Notes: generated by a model from the letters alone, not told the origin. A stretch of 34,351 nt of DNA from Porticoccaceae bacterium (GCA_012960115.1 DUBX01000043.1:172192-206542); one strand, 5' to 3'; counted from the stretch's first letter, positions 17,194-26,283 are shown. Translations and numbers: made by a program.

Positions 17194-19011
17194 TTAAGTA
17201 GCATCAAAATACTCTGTCGGCATAGCCATAACACTATCGGCACTAGCCTTCATGGTTTTAGCGTGCATATCGGCACGTGGCAGAATGCGTTCAAAGAAGA
17301 AAGTCGCGGTATGAAGCTTTTCTTGCAGAAATACGGTGTCTCCTTCTCCCGCGGCTAATTGGGCGGTCGCCACTGCACTCATTCGAGCAAACATATAGGC
17401 CATATAGGCATAACCTGAAAACATCAAAAAGTCTACCGAACCAGCGCCAACAGAGTCTGGATTCTTCTTGGCTCCAGCACCTAATTTATACGCCAGCATT
17501 CGCCAACGAATAGCCAGTTTGGCAACTTGCCACGCTTGCTTGCGAACAGTCTTATTCTTACCCGCTGCAGTCCACGGCATAAAGCCCTTAGCAAATGACA
17601 ACATTTCCCCAGTGAATACATGAAGCTGCTTAAATTTATCCATAAGTACCTTGCGGCCCACCAAATCAAGAGCCTGAATACCTGTAGTGCCCTCGTATAA
17701 AGTGGCAATACGACTGTCTCTGAGTATCTGTTCCATGCCCCATTCTTTGATATAACCATGTCCACCAAACACCTGGACACCGTGATTAGCCGCCTCAACA
17801 CCTAACTCAGTAATGAAACCTTTTAGTATTGGAGTACAGAATCCTAATCTGTTTTCCGCTGCCTTTTTTGCATCTTCTGTCTTACCGGCACGATAAACGT
17901 CGGCGAATTGGGAAGCATAGGTCACCATGGCACGACCGCCTTCGGCGATAGCACGCTGAGTTAACAGCATACGTCTCACATCAGGATGTTCGATAATGGC
18001 ATCTGCTGGACCCTCAGGATTCTTAACACCTGAAATAGAACGCATCGCCAACCGATCCCGGGCATAAGCCGATGCGCCTTGATAAGATCGCTCAGCCGCA
18101 GAGACCCCCTGACTAGCAGTGCCTATACGCGCCACATTCATGTAGGTGAACATGACATTCAAACCATCATGGGGCTCGCCGATGAGAAAGCTCTTGGCGC
18201 TGTCAAAATTCAGTACCGCTGTACCGTTACCATGAATGCCCATTTTATGCTCAATAGAGCCACATCCAACTCCATTTCTTTCCCCCACTGAGCCATCGGC
18301 GCTGGGCAAAAATTTAGGGATAATAAATAACGACAACCCTTTTGTACCTTTGGGCGCATCGGGTAACTTGGCCAATACAATATGGACAATATTTTCGGTG
18401 AGGTCATGCTCGCCAGCACTGATGAAAATCTTAGTCCCATCGACGCTGTAACTTCCATCTTCATTAGGCACGGCTTTGGTCTTCATCTGCCCCAAATCGG
18501 TTCCGCAGTGGGGCTCAGTCAAGCACATAGTGCCACTCCACACGCCGCTGATTAGCTTGGTCAGGTAATCGCTCTTCTGCTGCTCTGTACCATGATCTTC
18601 CAAGGTCGCAATAGCACCTTCACTAAGGCCGGGATACATTGCCCAGGCCCAGTTAGCCGTCGTTATCATCTCAGCAACCGCTAGCCCAACAGATGACGGA
18701 AGATGCTGACCACCCGATTCTTCACTGCCCGTCAGAGATGTCCAACCTGCTTCTATGTAGGTCTTATAGGCTTCTTTGAAGCCTGCAGGAGTGTTCACTA
18801 CACCGTCATCCCAAACACAACCTTCATCACCAGATTGGTAGAGTGGTGCTAGTTCATTCTCACTGAACTTTGCTCCCTCGGCAAAAATAGCTTCGATCAT
18901 ATCGGGGGTCGCTTGATCACCCCCCTCTACTTGCTGATATAGGGTTTGCATGTCAAAGACTTTGTTGAACAAAAACAACACGTCTTTCATGGGAACTTTA
19001 TAGTTAAGCAT
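17194..19011 (-). CDS. Acyl-CoA dehydrogenase, large (~600-residue, DmdC-like) family
   Basis: This FAD enzyme of 605 residues makes the trans-2-enoyl-CoA in acyl-CoA oxidation. The N-terminal extra segment 'YKVPMKDVLFLFNKV' marks the long family (with DmdC, 3-methylmercaptopropionyl-CoA dehydrogenase). FAD/substrate loops: 'MCLTEPHCGTDLGQMKTKA' (~162-180), 'IKMGIHGNGTAVLNFD'-type region (~255-270), 'VFGGHGYIKEWGMEQILRD' (~414-432); the catalytic base is Glu440 in LYEGTTGIQALDLVG. The C-terminal extra helical domain (about 460-600) is present. Substrate cannot be told: DmdC and medium/long-chain acyl-CoA members look alike at this level. The ATG overlaps the MaoC-like gene's end by eight bases; they form one operon for fatty acyl-CoA metabolism. 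A terminator follows at 17128-17160. Confidence 0.9.
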   Translation of the reverse strand: MLNYKVPMKDVLFLFNKVFDMQTLYQQVEGGDQATPDMIEAIFAEGAKFSENELAPLYQSGDEGCVWDDGVVNTPAGFKEAYKTYIEAGWTSLTGSEESGGQHLPSSVGLAVAEMITTANWAWAMYPGLSEGAIATLEDHGTEQQKSDYLTKLISGVWSGTMCLTEPHCGTDLGQMKTKAVPNEDGSYSVDGTKIFISAGEHDLTENIVHIVLAKLPDAPKGTKGLSLFIIPKFLPSADGSVGERNGVGCGSIEHKMGIHGNGTAVLNFDSAKSFLIGEPHDGLNVMFTYMNVARIGTASQGVSAAERSYQGASAYARDRLAMRSISGVKNPEGPADAIIEHPDVRRMLLTQRAIAEGGRAMVTYASQFADVYRAGKTEDAKKAAENRLGFCTPILKGFITELGVEAANHGVQVFGGHGYIKEWGMEQILRDSRIATLYEGTTGIQALDLVGRKVLMDKFKQLHVFTGEMLSFAKGFMPWTAAGKNKTVRKQAWQVAKLAIRWRMLAYKLGAGAKKNPDSVGAGSVDFLMFSGYAYMAYMFARMSAVATAQLAAGEGDTVFLQEKLHTATFFFERILPRADMHAKTMKASADSVMAMPTEYFDAT

Positions 19012-19909
19012 TGGTTAAATCCTGTGAAATAGAACCTTCTAAGTGAGCATGCTCACCCGTTTGGTTAAAAAGTGAAAACTGGGTCTGCCCCTGACTTTGT
19101 TTAGTATAAAACAAGACCTTTGAAGGCAAAAATAATGGGCGATGAAAATTGACATCAACCGTATATCCGTCATCCGGTAAATGCTCAGCGAGCATAGCGA
19201 GGCAACGTGCCTTGCTCCACATGCCGTGGACTATGGCTTTTTTGAATCCAAATAGTTTAGCCGTAACATTGGCTAGATGAATAGGATTGTAATCGCCAGA
19301 AACTTTGGCATAGCGTCGCCCCATATTGCTTTTTACTAGCCAATCCTGTGAGGCACCCTCCTTCATCACTGGCGTTTTTAGCTCTCGGTCTATGTCAGTT
19401 TTACATCGATGTAACATCGTAGAAATAGAAGACCAGACTATTTCATTATCAACTTTCACTGATCCCTCAACTGTCCACTCAAGCCCTCTCGAGGTTACTT
19501 GGCTTTCTCCTATCCTTGAGCACAAATTCATCGACTGCCTGACATCAAAGCACCGATGAACGGTTATTTTATTCGCCAGGTGGACCTGCCCCATAGCTTT
19601 CATGGGGAATTTTGCATGAGTCATAAGGTTCAACACCATGGGAAAAGTCAGCATATTTAGATAGGTGGCTGGTAACTTTTCGCCCACATGGAAACCGCAC
19701 AAAACTTGGTAGGCTCGCAGGTGTTTTTGATCAATATAAACATCATCTACTGAATTGCCTAGAAGAGGTATTCCATGGCCTAGCTGGTACCTATCGGCTT
19801 TAAATGCTGCCTTACCGAACAAGCCAACCATACCGGGCAATCGATCTAATTGTGCGGTCAACAAATGATCGTAAGCGTCGGGCGTAGATGTGTTCTTTAC
19901 TTTATTCAT
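19004..19909 (-). CDS. MaoC-like (R)-enoyl-CoA hydratase / acyl dehydratase
   Basis: This 301-residue protein looks like a double hot-dog hydratase. The C-terminal fold has the hydratase-2 motif 'YAKVSGDYNPIHLANVTAKLFGF' (SGDYNPIH at 204-211) with the catalytic Asp and His; the N-terminal hot dog is degenerate ('HLRAYQVLCGFHVGEKLPATYLN'). It probably hydrates enoyl-CoA to (R)-3-hydroxyacyl-CoA. It is upstream of, and overlaps by eight bases, the acyl-CoA dehydrogenase gene, so it may use that enzyme's product. First gene of the pair. Confidence 0.85.
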   Translation of the reverse strand: MNKVKNTSTPDAYDHLLTAQLDRLPGMVGLFGKAAFKADRYQLGHGIPLLGNSVDDVYIDQKHLRAYQVLCGFHVGEKLPATYLNMLTFPMVLNLMTHAKFPMKAMGQVHLANKITVHRCFDVRQSMNLCSRIGESQVTSRGLEWTVEGSVKVDNEIVWSSISTMLHRCKTDIDRELKTPVMKEGASQDWLVKSNMGRRYAKVSGDYNPIHLANVTAKLFGFKKAIVHGMWSKARCLAMLAEHLPDDGYTVDVNFHRPLFLPSKVLFYTKQSQGQTQFSLFNQTGEHAHLEGSISQDLTNA

Positions 19910-20060
19910 GTACTAACAGTAAACATCTCGTCAGTGTAAGTCACTAGCTATAAAAATCACAGTTTTGTCATTTGGGTCAATTGTGTATGATGCTACCCTA
20001 GATACCTCAATAAAGGATAGCCGATCTCCTTATTAACTTGATAAATAGGAATGCAGTTTA

Positions 20061-20156
20061 ATGGTATCAGAAGTGTTAGTTGTAGATTACTTGAACCCTC
20101 AGCACGCTGCGGATATGGTGTTTTTGTTGGATAGCTATGTCAATAGGTTTTTTTAA
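20061..20156 (+). pseudogene. N-terminal fragment of a GNAT acetyltransferase
   Basis: The reading frame gives 31 residues, 'VVDYLNPQHAADMVFLLDSY' and then VNRFF and a stop. The YLNPQHAADMVFLLDSY part matches the start of a common gammaproteobacterial GNAT acetyltransferase (which continues ...DPMGGG). The match ends at DSY and the frame stops six codons later, so the gene was cut, not merely mutated. An AGGA lies 11 bases before the ATG, so a remnant peptide could still be made. The rest of the gene is not in this window. Confidence 0.65.
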
Positions 20157-20190
20157 ATTGGGGATCATAATCGGTCATTGAGAACATCAA

Positions 20191-20289
20191 GATCGCAAAG
20201 CAGAAAAACTAGCGGCAACAGGCCATAAATCAAGGCAGATGCTAGAGATTTATGACAAGTCAATTGCCAGGGTAAAAACCCCAAAATAG
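20191..20289 (+). pseudogene. C-terminal fragment of a tyrosine recombinase (integrase)
   Basis: The frame GAT at 20191 to TAG at 20289 encodes 32 residues including 'LAATGHKSRQMLEIYDKSI'. This is the last catalytic box of tyrosine recombinases: GH (His at 20224-20226), then nine residues on the nucleophile Tyr (20251-20253). An in-frame TGA at 20179 and no homology before that show the rest of the gene is missing. It ends 75 bp from the 3' end of tRNA-Lys, the usual place for such an integrase. A phage, island or other tRNA-targeting element was probably here; only this tail is left. Confidence 0.75.
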
Positions 20290-20325
20290 GGCTTGAATGT
20301 ATGGGGGAATGTATGGAGATCACTA

Positions 20326-20349
20326 GAGGTTAGTGACCACTATCACCTC
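20326..20349. repeat. Hairpin beside the tRNA-Lys 3' end
   Basis: GAGGT-TAGT, GACC loop, ACTA, a two-base bulge (TC), and ACCTC. It lacks a T-run on either strand, so I do not call it a terminator. It may be part of tRNA processing or of the old attachment region. Confidence 0.4.
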
Positions 20350-20364
20350 AAGGTACAGTAAAAA

Positions 20365-20440
20365 TGGTGGGCCGTCCGCGACTCGAACGCGGGACCAATT
20401 GGTTAAAAGCCAACTGCTCTACCAACTGAGCTAACGGCCC
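20365..20440 (-). tRNA. tRNA-Lys (anticodon UUU)
   Basis: The minus strand begins GGGCCGTTAGCTCAGTTGG. The acceptor stem GGGCCGT pairs with ACGGCCC, the D arm is GCTC-AGTTGGTA-GAGC, and the anticodon arm TTGGC-TTTTAAC-CAA has anticodon UUU. The T arm GCGGG...CCCGC includes GTTCGAGTC. Discriminator A and an encoded CCA (20365-20367) finish it, 76 nt in all. It sits just after queC. Confidence 0.97.
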
Positions 20441-20455
20441 TCAGAGGAGGTGCGT

Positions 20456-20483
20456 ATCATACTGACCAGATAGCAAAATTCAA
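20456..20483 (-). promoter_or_regulatory. Predicted promoter for tRNA-Lys
   Basis: Minus strand TTGAAT (20478-20483) and TATGAT (20456-20461), 16 bp apart, end 15 bp before the tRNA 5' end. The -35 overlaps the queC stop codon, so the tRNA can be made without reading through queC. Confidence 0.55.
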
Positions 20484-21160
20484 GCGTTATTTTGATATCT
20501 GGTGGGGTCTTTTATACCTGCCTCGCTAAAACCCTGAATACGGAGTCGGCAGCTGTCACATTTGGCGCAGGCAAGACCTTGAATGCTCGCCTGATAGCAA
20601 GAAATCGTATCACTATAGTCCACGCCCAAAGCAAGGCCCGCGTTGATAATCTGGGCTTTAGTGAGGTCAATCAAGGGCGCCTTAATCGACAGACGGCTAC
20701 CTTCAACCGCAGCTCTTGTTGCTAGGTTAGCCATCGCTTCAAAACTGCTTAGATATTCTGGCCGACAATCCGGGTACCCAGAGTAGTCCACTGCATTAAC
20801 GCCCAGAAAAATAGTGCTCGCACCTAGCACCTCAGCCCAACCAAGCGCGATGGATAGGAATACGGTATTGCGTGCAGGAACGTAAGTCACTGGAATGCCA
20901 TCCGTTGCGTGCTCTGGAATATCCATTGACGCGTCGGTCAGTGCTGAGCCGCCTATGGTCCCAAGATCTAATTTAACGACTTTGTGCTGCGTAACGTTCA
21001 TCAACTGTGAGACGCGGCTTGCCGCCTCTAATTCTGAACGGTGACGCTGGCCATAATCAAAACTTAGCGTATAGCAGTCGTAACCCTGGTTAATCGCCAT
21101 AGCGAGTACGGTAGTCGAATCAAGACCACCGGACACTAGGACAACGGCTTTTTTAGACAT
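20480..21160 (-). CDS. queC: 7-cyano-7-deazaguanine (preQ0) synthase
   Basis: This 226-residue enzyme converts 7-carboxy-7-deazaguanine to preQ0 with ATP and ammonia in the queuosine pathway. It has the PP-loop SGGLDS (residues 10-15), '[14 protein letters not shown]', '[20 protein letters not shown]', '[16 protein letters not shown]', and the zinc ligands CYQ...CAKCDSC near the C-terminus. It lies downstream of cpoB with an 18-bp gap, a common gammaproteobacterial order, and just before tRNA-Lys. Confidence 0.95.
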   Translation of the reverse strand: MSKKAVVLVSGGLDSTTVLAMAINQGYDCYTLSFDYGQRHRSELEAASRVSQLMNVTQHKVVKLDLGTIGGSALTDASMDIPEHATDGIPVTYVPARNTVFLSIALGWAEVLGASTIFLGVNAVDYSGYPDCRPEYLSSFEAMANLATRAAVEGSRLSIKAPLIDLTKAQIINAGLALGVDYSDTISCYQASIQGLACAKCDSCRLRIQGFSEAGIKDPTRYQNNA

Positions 21161-21177
21161 AGTAGGGGGGCCTTTCT

Positions 21178-22017
21178 TTAAAAGTTTTTATCTAGGTAGC
21201 TCTGCGCCTTACTAGCTACACCACCAGAACTAGCGGCCGCCTTTTTAAGGAATCGACGAGCCCGCTTAGTTTGACCAAGCTGAAAATAGATTTTCCCCAA
21301 TTTGAAATTAGAATCCATCACCTTTTGGTGATTAGGGTGCTGTTCAACAATAGTGGTAAATGATTGTCGGGCTAACTCATCCTTACGCTGCAAAAGATAA
21401 ATTTCACCCAACCAATAATGCGCATTTGCGGTGTAGGGACTCGCTGGATACTTATCCAAGTGCACTTGCAAAGCGGTCGCGGCACCATCAATATCACGGC
21501 CCTTTAGCAATTTATTTGAAGCCGCCTCGTAATCTGTTTTCACAGTGCCGTCGCCTGCAGTCGACAAGACAAGTCCATCGATACTCGACTCACCAGATCC
21601 CTGTTGTAATGACGACGCACCATATAAAGGCGTGGTAGCTGAGTCGGCTGTGGTTGGGCGGGGCTGAACATCAGAATCAACTTTGTCGTCGGCAAGTGCT
21701 TGAGATCCAAGGCGCCGATCAATGTCTAAGTAATCGTCTAGCTGACGTTGTTTTACTTGCTGTAGTTCGTGTTTTAGCTCTTCGACCATACCTCGGAGTA
21801 ACCTGACTTCATCGCGAAGCCCTTGCATGAGATCGTAACGACTCTCAGCCATCTTTGATTCAGCACTAGGCTTATAGGGTTTTGGTTTGAAACTCTCCTC
21901 CACAACCTTGGCTGCTGACGCCGACATACTCATATCAACGATAGGTACTAGGTCTTGCGCTACAGATATTGCAGGTAGCGCTAGCAACCCTAAACATAAC
22001 CCGGTATTAAAATTCAT
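21178..22017 (-). CDS. cpoB: Cell division coordinator CpoB (YbgF), Tol-Pal system
   Basis: This 279-residue periplasmic protein links peptidoglycan synthesis to Tol-Pal at the division site. It has a signal peptide (1-20, cut before QDLVP), a coiled coil ('[26 protein letters not shown]', about 70-105) used for trimerisation, a Ser/Thr/Asp linker, then three TPR-type repeats: '[31 protein letters not shown]', '[29 protein letters not shown]' and '[12 protein letters not shown]'. It follows pal, as in the standard tol operon. Confidence 0.93.
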   Translation of the reverse strand: MNFNTGLCLGLLALPAISVAQDLVPIVDMSMSASAAKVVEESFKPKPYKPSAESKMAESRYDLMQGLRDEVRLLRGMVEELKHELQQVKQRQLDDYLDIDRRLGSQALADDKVDSDVQPRPTTADSATTPLYGASSLQQGSGESSIDGLVLSTAGDGTVKTDYEAASNKLLKGRDIDGAATALQVHLDKYPASPYTANAHYWLGEIYLLQRKDELARQSFTTIVEQHPNHQKVMDSNFKLGKIYFQLGQTKRARRFLKKAAASSGGVASKAQSYLDKNF

Positions 22018-22123
22018 AACAGTCCACTACTATTAATCAATCAAAACGAAAACGGCCAGAGTCATCGAAACCCCAACCGCGTCGTAACAGCATACTTAAA
22101 GACACTACTTTAAAAGAGAGGGT

Positions 22124-22630
22124 CTACTTTAACTCAACGCGACGATTCATACTCCATGCAGCGTCACTACTGCCAAACGAGGCTGCTTGCTCTTCACCAT
22201 AGCTAATAACTTCGATCATGCTGGGGGAAACACCTTGTAAAACCAAGAATTCTTTCACAGCATTACCTCGGCTTTCGCCTAAAGCCATATTGTATTCACG
22301 AGTACCTCTCTCATCAGCATGGCCTTCCAAGCGAATTGATCGCGGGTTCTCCATGAGAAACGCGGCATGCTCAACAAGCGCGGCACGAGACTCTGTTTTA
22401 AGTAGGGCTTTGTCAAAATCAAAATAAAACACAGTCGCAGCGGACATGATGGGTTCTACTGGCGTTTCTTCCACTACTGTCGCCTCAGCTTCCATCTCAA
22501 CTTCCACAGTCTGAACCGTCGTATCTTCAATATCCGACATGGTTTCCTCAACAGGCGTCGAACTACAACCTGCAAGAACCAACGAGAGGCATAGTGCTGA
22601 CAAGCCAGTCTTAGTTACGGAAATGTTCAT
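22124..22630 (-). CDS. pal: Peptidoglycan-associated lipoprotein
   Basis: This 168-residue outer-membrane lipoprotein has the lipobox LAGC (Cys22), an acidic Glu/Thr/Val linker (about 28-62), and an OmpA-type peptidoglycan-binding domain with 'VFYFDFDKALLKTESRAAL' and 'IRLEGHADERGTREYNMALGESRGNAV', which carries the Asp and Arg that bind diaminopimelate, then 'VISYGEEQ' and 'NRRVEL'. It anchors the outer membrane to peptidoglycan and is bound by TolB. The ribosome site TAAGGAG lies seven bases before the ATG. Confidence 0.96.
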   Translation of the reverse strand: MNISVTKTGLSALCLSLVLAGCSSTPVEETMSDIEDTTVQTVEVEMEAEATVVEETPVEPIMSAATVFYFDFDKALLKTESRAALVEHAAFLMENPRSIRLEGHADERGTREYNMALGESRGNAVKEFLVLQGVSPSMIEVISYGEEQAASFGSSDAAWSMNRRVELK

Positions 22631-22684
22631 TTAAAGCTCCTTATATTATGGTTTTTTACAATTTAAATTTATATGACTTTAACG

Positions 22685-23989
22685 CTAACGCAAAAATGGA
22701 GACCACGCCGGCTCTCTAACATCCCCTATTTTAGCGGGAAGAAAATACTTTACCCCAGCATCAAGCGACACTGCAGACAAAACACCCCGACCAGCCTGCT
22801 TTGTTGCATAGATAAGCATGGCACCATTTGGCGCGACGGTGGGTGACTCGTCCAACCTGGTTTCTGTTAATTCTAGCATACGTCCAGTTTTAAGATCGAG
22901 CGTCGCAATATGAAAAACACTAGATTCTCGATGCACCACCACTAGAGTTCTACCATCTGGCGCTAGACTTGGCCTAGCATTGTAATTACCTTTGAATGTT
23001 ATGCGCTCAACAGCGTTTGATGCAATAGTTAATTTATAAATTTGTGGAGTACCTCCCCTATCAGATGTAAAAAGTAGGTTTTTCCCATCAGGCGTCCAGG
23101 TTGGTTCGGTATCAATCGCAAAATGACGCGTTAAACGAGACAGCTTATTTGAAGTAAGATCCAATAAATAAATTTCTGGATTACCATCTTTAGATAGCAC
23201 CAATGCTAGCATACTGCCGTCAGGTGACCAGGACGGAGCTCCATTCAGGCCCGAAACATTAGTGAGCTGTATACGCTGCCCACCTACCAGGCGCTGGCGC
23301 CATATTGCCGGCCGTCCGGTTTCGAAGGAGACATAAGCTAATTCATCGCCTTTTGGCGACCACGATGGCGACATAATGGGCTGCGTCGACTCAAGCACCA
23401 GCTGCTCTCTTGCCCCATCAGAATCTGACACATTTAATCTATAGGTAAATTTATTATCGTTTAGCTCTGCGGTTACATAAGCTAACCTGGTGCTGAATAC
23501 ACCGCGAATACCGGTGATTTCTTTGTAAACCTTGTCGCTAACCAGATGAGCTAAATCTCTGATCTGAGCCTCAGTACCGGTCACCCGATGCTTAAAAACC
23601 GTTTTTTGTGCGGTGACATCAAGTGCGGGGGTTGGCTCATCAGCAATCAGTAATTTGGCACCAATAACTAAATACTCACTGCCCAACAACCGCCAATCGC
23701 GATAATAGACATCATCAAGATGTTGCGGGAACGCCAGCATATCTTGCCTAGGAATAATTTTAAATAAACCACTGCGCAAAAGGTCAGATTCTACAATTGC
23801 ACTGATATCTTCTAATACCTGTATGCCATTTGTCGACATTGGCGCTACCGCGATCATCGTCGGCTTATCGTTGCCCTGTGTGACACGAATAACTAGCTCG
23901 CCCCAAGCTGCAACTGGTGTAAAGACTATCACCATCGAAACGACAATGATGTGGAAGGTTTTTGTTGTCATTAACGATCTAAATAGCAT
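22685..23989 (-). CDS. tolB: Tol-Pal periplasmic beta-propeller protein TolB
   Basis: The 434-residue protein has a signal peptide (about 1-29, AAWG) and the N-terminal '[21 protein letters not shown]', which holds the TolA-binding part. The two-part fold follows: an alpha/beta domain (about 40-160) and a propeller with repeats of the '[12 protein letters not shown]', '[17 protein letters not shown]' and '[12 protein letters not shown]' type. TolB binds Pal and TolA to hold the outer membrane in during division. GGAG is seven bases before the ATG at 23989. Ends before pal with a 54-bp gap. Confidence 0.95.
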   Translation of the reverse strand: MLFRSLMTTKTFHIIVVSMVIVFTPVAAWGELVIRVTQGNDKPTMIAVAPMSTNGIQVLEDISAIVESDLLRSGLFKIIPRQDMLAFPQHLDDVYYRDWRLLGSEYLVIGAKLLIADEPTPALDVTAQKTVFKHRVTGTEAQIRDLAHLVSDKVYKEITGIRGVFSTRLAYVTAELNDNKFTYRLNVSDSDGAREQLVLESTQPIMSPSWSPKGDELAYVSFETGRPAIWRQRLVGGQRIQLTNVSGLNGAPSWSPDGSMLALVLSKDGNPEIYLLDLTSNKLSRLTRHFAIDTEPTWTPDGKNLLFTSDRGGTPQIYKLTIASNAVERITFKGNYNARPSLAPDGRTLVVVHRESSVFHIATLDLKTGRMLELTETRLDESPTVAPNGAMLIYATKQAGRGVLSAVSLDAGVKYFLPAKIGDVREPAWSPFLR

Positions 23990-24003
23990 TGGGGCTCCAT
24001 GGA

Positions 24004-24732
24004 TTATAATCTGAGATCTTGAGGACTAAACGCCACATCAACTTGACGAAATTTCTTTTCAAACAAAACTGGTGACATGCTTTGAAGTTCAATAAATTGG
24101 CCAGCCTTAAAGGCTGCCTGCTCTACTGATCGATCAAAAGCAGCGTCGCCACTTGACTTCAAGACGGTTACCCCGACGATACGGCCCGTTGGAACAAGCT
24201 GTAATCTTATTGTGGTTTCCATCTCTCGTCTCGCACTAGGCGGACGGTTCCAGTTTTCTGACAATCTTCGCTGGATTAGCTGACGATAACTGTTAGCGGC
24301 TATTTCGTCCTCTTGCGCATTAATCAAAGACTGCTCTGCTGCAATAGCATCAGCAAACTCAGTTTCGATCAGTTGTCGCTGTCGCTCTGCCTCTTCTAAG
24401 CGCTTTTTTTCAGCCGTCAAACGTTCTTGCTCTTTTCGATCATCTTCAGCTTTACGCCGTCGCTCCTTTCGCGCTTGTTCTTTTCGTTTTTCATTCTCAA
24501 GACGCTTTTGTTTTTCTCGTTTTTTCTGTGCAGCATTACTGGAAGGCTTTTTGAGGTTCTTAACCACTTTTTTCTTAGGGGCCAACTGAACCAACTTAGC
24601 TTCAATATACTGGGGCTGAATCACTACCTGCTGTGTCATTGGCTGCCAGCCAATGACGAGAGCCCATAGCACTAGCCCATGCACAGTCAAGCTAAAGAGA
24701 ATGCCTATACCATAGCTCAGGGAGTCTCTCAT
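24004..24732 (-). CDS. tolA: Tol-Pal energy-transducing protein TolA
   Basis: This 242-residue protein spans the periplasm from the inner membrane. Domain I is one transmembrane helix (about 7-28; '[22 protein letters not shown]', with the Ser-His of TolA/TonB TM helices). Domain II is a charged helix rich in [11 protein letters not shown]-type repeats (about 60-130). Domain III ('[37 protein letters not shown] ... [15 protein letters not shown]') is the TolA/TonB C-terminal fold. It is shorter than the ~420-residue E. coli protein because domain II is short. The ATG is one base past the tolR stop. Confidence 0.92.
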   Translation of the reverse strand: MRDSLSYGIGILFSLTVHGLVLWALVIGWQPMTQQVVIQPQYIEAKLVQLAPKKKVVKNLKKPSSNAAQKKREKQKRLENEKRKEQARKERRRKAEDDRKEQERLTAEKKRLEEAERQRQLIETEFADAIAAEQSLINAQEDEIAANSYRQLIQRRLSENWNRPPSARREMETTIRLQLVPTGRIVGVTVLKSSGDAAFDRSVEQAAFKAGQFIELQSMSPVLFEKKFRQVDVAFSPQDLRL

Positions 24733-24733
24733 A

Positions 24734-25159
24734 TTACTGGCGAGGAGGTTCCGTGACGAGGCCTACCGAAGGAGCGCCTGCCAACTGCAACTCACTCATC
24801 AAGTTAACCACGGAGCCATAGTCAACGTTGGCATCGCCCCAAACAAGTACCGGGGTCTGTGGCTTCTGACGGAGGACTTTAGCAACGCGATCTTTGACGT
24901 CTCCCAGGGATGTTGCGACGTTATCACCCTTTTGATCAACCCAATAACTGCCATCACTTTTAATGGACACGATAAAGGGCTCTTGCTCTTTGGTATCCAT
25001 AGGCGCTGAATTAGCCACAGGCAACTCAACCTTAACGCCCTGAATCAATAGTGGCGCGGTAATCATAAACACAACCAACAGTACGAGAGTCACGTCAATG
25101 TACGGAACAACATTGATTTCTGCGACTAATTTACGTTTTACTCTTTTACGCTTTAACAA
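24734..25159 (-). CDS. tolR: Tol-Pal protein TolR
   Basis: The protein has 141 residues: a basic N-terminus, one transmembrane helix (about 17-37) with Asp22 in 'NVVPYIDVTLVLLVVFMITAPLL' as the proton-carrying residue, and a periplasmic ExbD/TolR domain ('GVKVELPVANS', 'VWGDANVDYGSVVNLMSELQLAGAPSVGL'). TolQ-TolR is the proton-driven motor for TolA. The start is a TTG at 25159, supported by AGGAGG five bases upstream and no nearby ATG. Confidence 0.93.
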   Translation of the reverse strand: MLKRKRVKRKLVAEINVVPYIDVTLVLLVVFMITAPLLIQGVKVELPVANSAPMDTKEQEPFIVSIKSDGSYWVDQKGDNVATSLGDVKDRVAKVLRQKPQTPVLVWGDANVDYGSVVNLMSELQLAGAPSVGLVTEPPRQ

Positions 25160-25184
25160 CCTAGCCTCCTAAAGTCGATGCTTG

Positions 25185-25874
25185 TTATCGCGAATGAACT
25201 TGGCGATGCAAAATACTCGAAAACTCATCAGAGAAAGTTTCGTAGCTGCTGTTAAGAGCCTCCACCTTCGCTGCATAACGGTTGTAGGCAATGACAGCAG
25301 GAATAGCTGCGAAGAGCCCCATCGCGGTAGCAATAAGCGCCTCAGAAATACCAGGAGCAACTGTTGCCAGAGTAGCCTGCTGCACCATGGCCAGCCCCCT
25401 AAATGAATTCATAATTCCCCAAACTGTGCCGAACAAGCCGATGTAAGGACTAACTGAGGCGACACTGGCTAAGAAAGGCAAGTTTATGCTTAACTTCTCA
25501 TCCTCTCGGGACAGGGCAACACGCATTGCCCGATCAGTCCCTTCCATCACGGCATCAGGGTCTGCTTTATCCGATTGAGACAGCCGGCTAAATTCTCTGA
25601 AGCCCGCACGAAACACATTGTCAATACCATCGGTCACCCCTACCTCTTTAGCTCTTTCCGTGAGCTCATGATAATAATCAGCCAAATCGATACCCGACCA
25701 GAACGTGTCTTCAAATAGTCTAAAGCTAGTCTGAGCATTACTAAGGAAAAGTCCCCGCTGCACTATCATTACCCAAGACATCACTGAAGCGACCAAAAGT
25801 ATCACCATCACAGCCTGAACTAACACACTGGCATTCATTATTAACGCAAGTATTGATAAATTTTCTTCGTTCAC
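25185..25874 (-). CDS. tolQ: Tol-Pal proton channel protein TolQ
   Basis: This 229-residue MotA/TolQ/ExbB inner-membrane protein has three transmembrane helices (about 14-36, 133-155, 165-190). The third carries 'VAPGISEALIATAMGLFAAIPAVIAYNR' with the Thr conserved in the proton path, and the second 'VASVSPYIGLFGTVWGIMNSF'. Its partner is TolR. Start is a GTG at 25874 after TGGGAG; homologous TolQ proteins begin at this point. It starts four bases past the ybgC stop. Confidence 0.94.
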   Translation of the reverse strand: MNEENLSILALIMNASVLVQAVMVILLVASVMSWVMIVQRGLFLSNAQTSFRLFEDTFWSGIDLADYYHELTERAKEVGVTDGIDNVFRAGFREFSRLSQSDKADPDAVMEGTDRAMRVALSREDEKLSINLPFLASVASVSPYIGLFGTVWGIMNSFRGLAMVQQATLATVAPGISEALIATAMGLFAAIPAVIAYNRYAAKVEALNSSYETFSDEFSSILHRQVHSR

Positions 25875-25878
25875 AAAT

Positions 25879-26283
25879 CTAAACTCCCATCTGGCTAGTG
25901 AGGTGCTGAAACATGGCCTTGGGGATTGCCGCAGGGCGCTTATTGTCAGCGTTAATACAGGCTACTCTGACAGAGCCTTCAACCAGCAGTAGATCACCGA
26001 GGTATACTGCTTGGGACATTGAAAATGTTACTTTTGTCAAACCTGTTAACTTTGCCAAAACTACAATCTCATCATCAAGCCTTGCTGGTTTGTGATATTT
26101 TAATTGTAAATCGTGGACCACCAATTGCAATCCATCAAAGAGCGCGACTTTGCCGTAACCAAGACTGCGCATATATTCGGTTCGCGCGCGCTCCATAAAT
26201 TTCAGGTAGTTGGCATAATAAACAATACCGCCGGCATCAGTGTCTTCAATATAGACACGCATTGGCACACTAAATTCAGTCAT
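25879..26283 (-). CDS. ybgC: Acyl-CoA thioesterase YbgC (Tol-Pal-associated)
   Basis: This 134-residue hot-dog thioesterase has the signature '[28 protein letters not shown]' with the catalytic Asp. It hydrolyses short-chain acyl-CoAs in related species. I chose the ATG at 26283, which overlaps the ruvB stop by eight bases; an ORF start upstream at 26367 lies inside ruvB. It is first of the ybgC-tolQRAB-pal-cpoB set and likely co-transcribed with ruvCAB. Confidence 0.93.
   Translation of the reverse strand: MTEFSVPMRVYIEDTDAGGIVYYANYLKFMERARTEYMRSLGYGKVALFDGLQLVVHDLQLKYHKPARLDDEIVVLAKLTGLTKVTFSMSQAVYLGDLLLVEGSVRVACINADNKRPAAIPKAMFQHLTSQMGV

Larger units (their letters stand above)
19910..20364. 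other. Gene-poor scar zone between the MaoC-like gene and tRNA-Lys
   Basis: 455 bp without an intact gene. It contains a GNAT N-terminal fragment (20061-20156), an unassigned 35-bp stretch, the last 32 codons of a tyrosine recombinase (20191-20289), two near copies of gaatgtatgg (around 20305-20325), and a hairpin (GAGGT-TAGT / ACTA-ACCTC, 20326-20349) next to the tRNA 3' end. The layout looks like the decayed remains of DNA inserted at tRNA-Lys. Confidence 0.7.

Noticed and set aside
19965-19991. Promoter for the GNAT fragment (TTGTCA ... TATGAT)
   Set aside because: The spacer is only 15 bp, and the gene is a remnant.
20365-20440. A second copy of the tRNA-Lys 3' end as an attachment site
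   Set aside because: I looked for the 3' tRNA segment elsewhere in the gap and window and did not find one.
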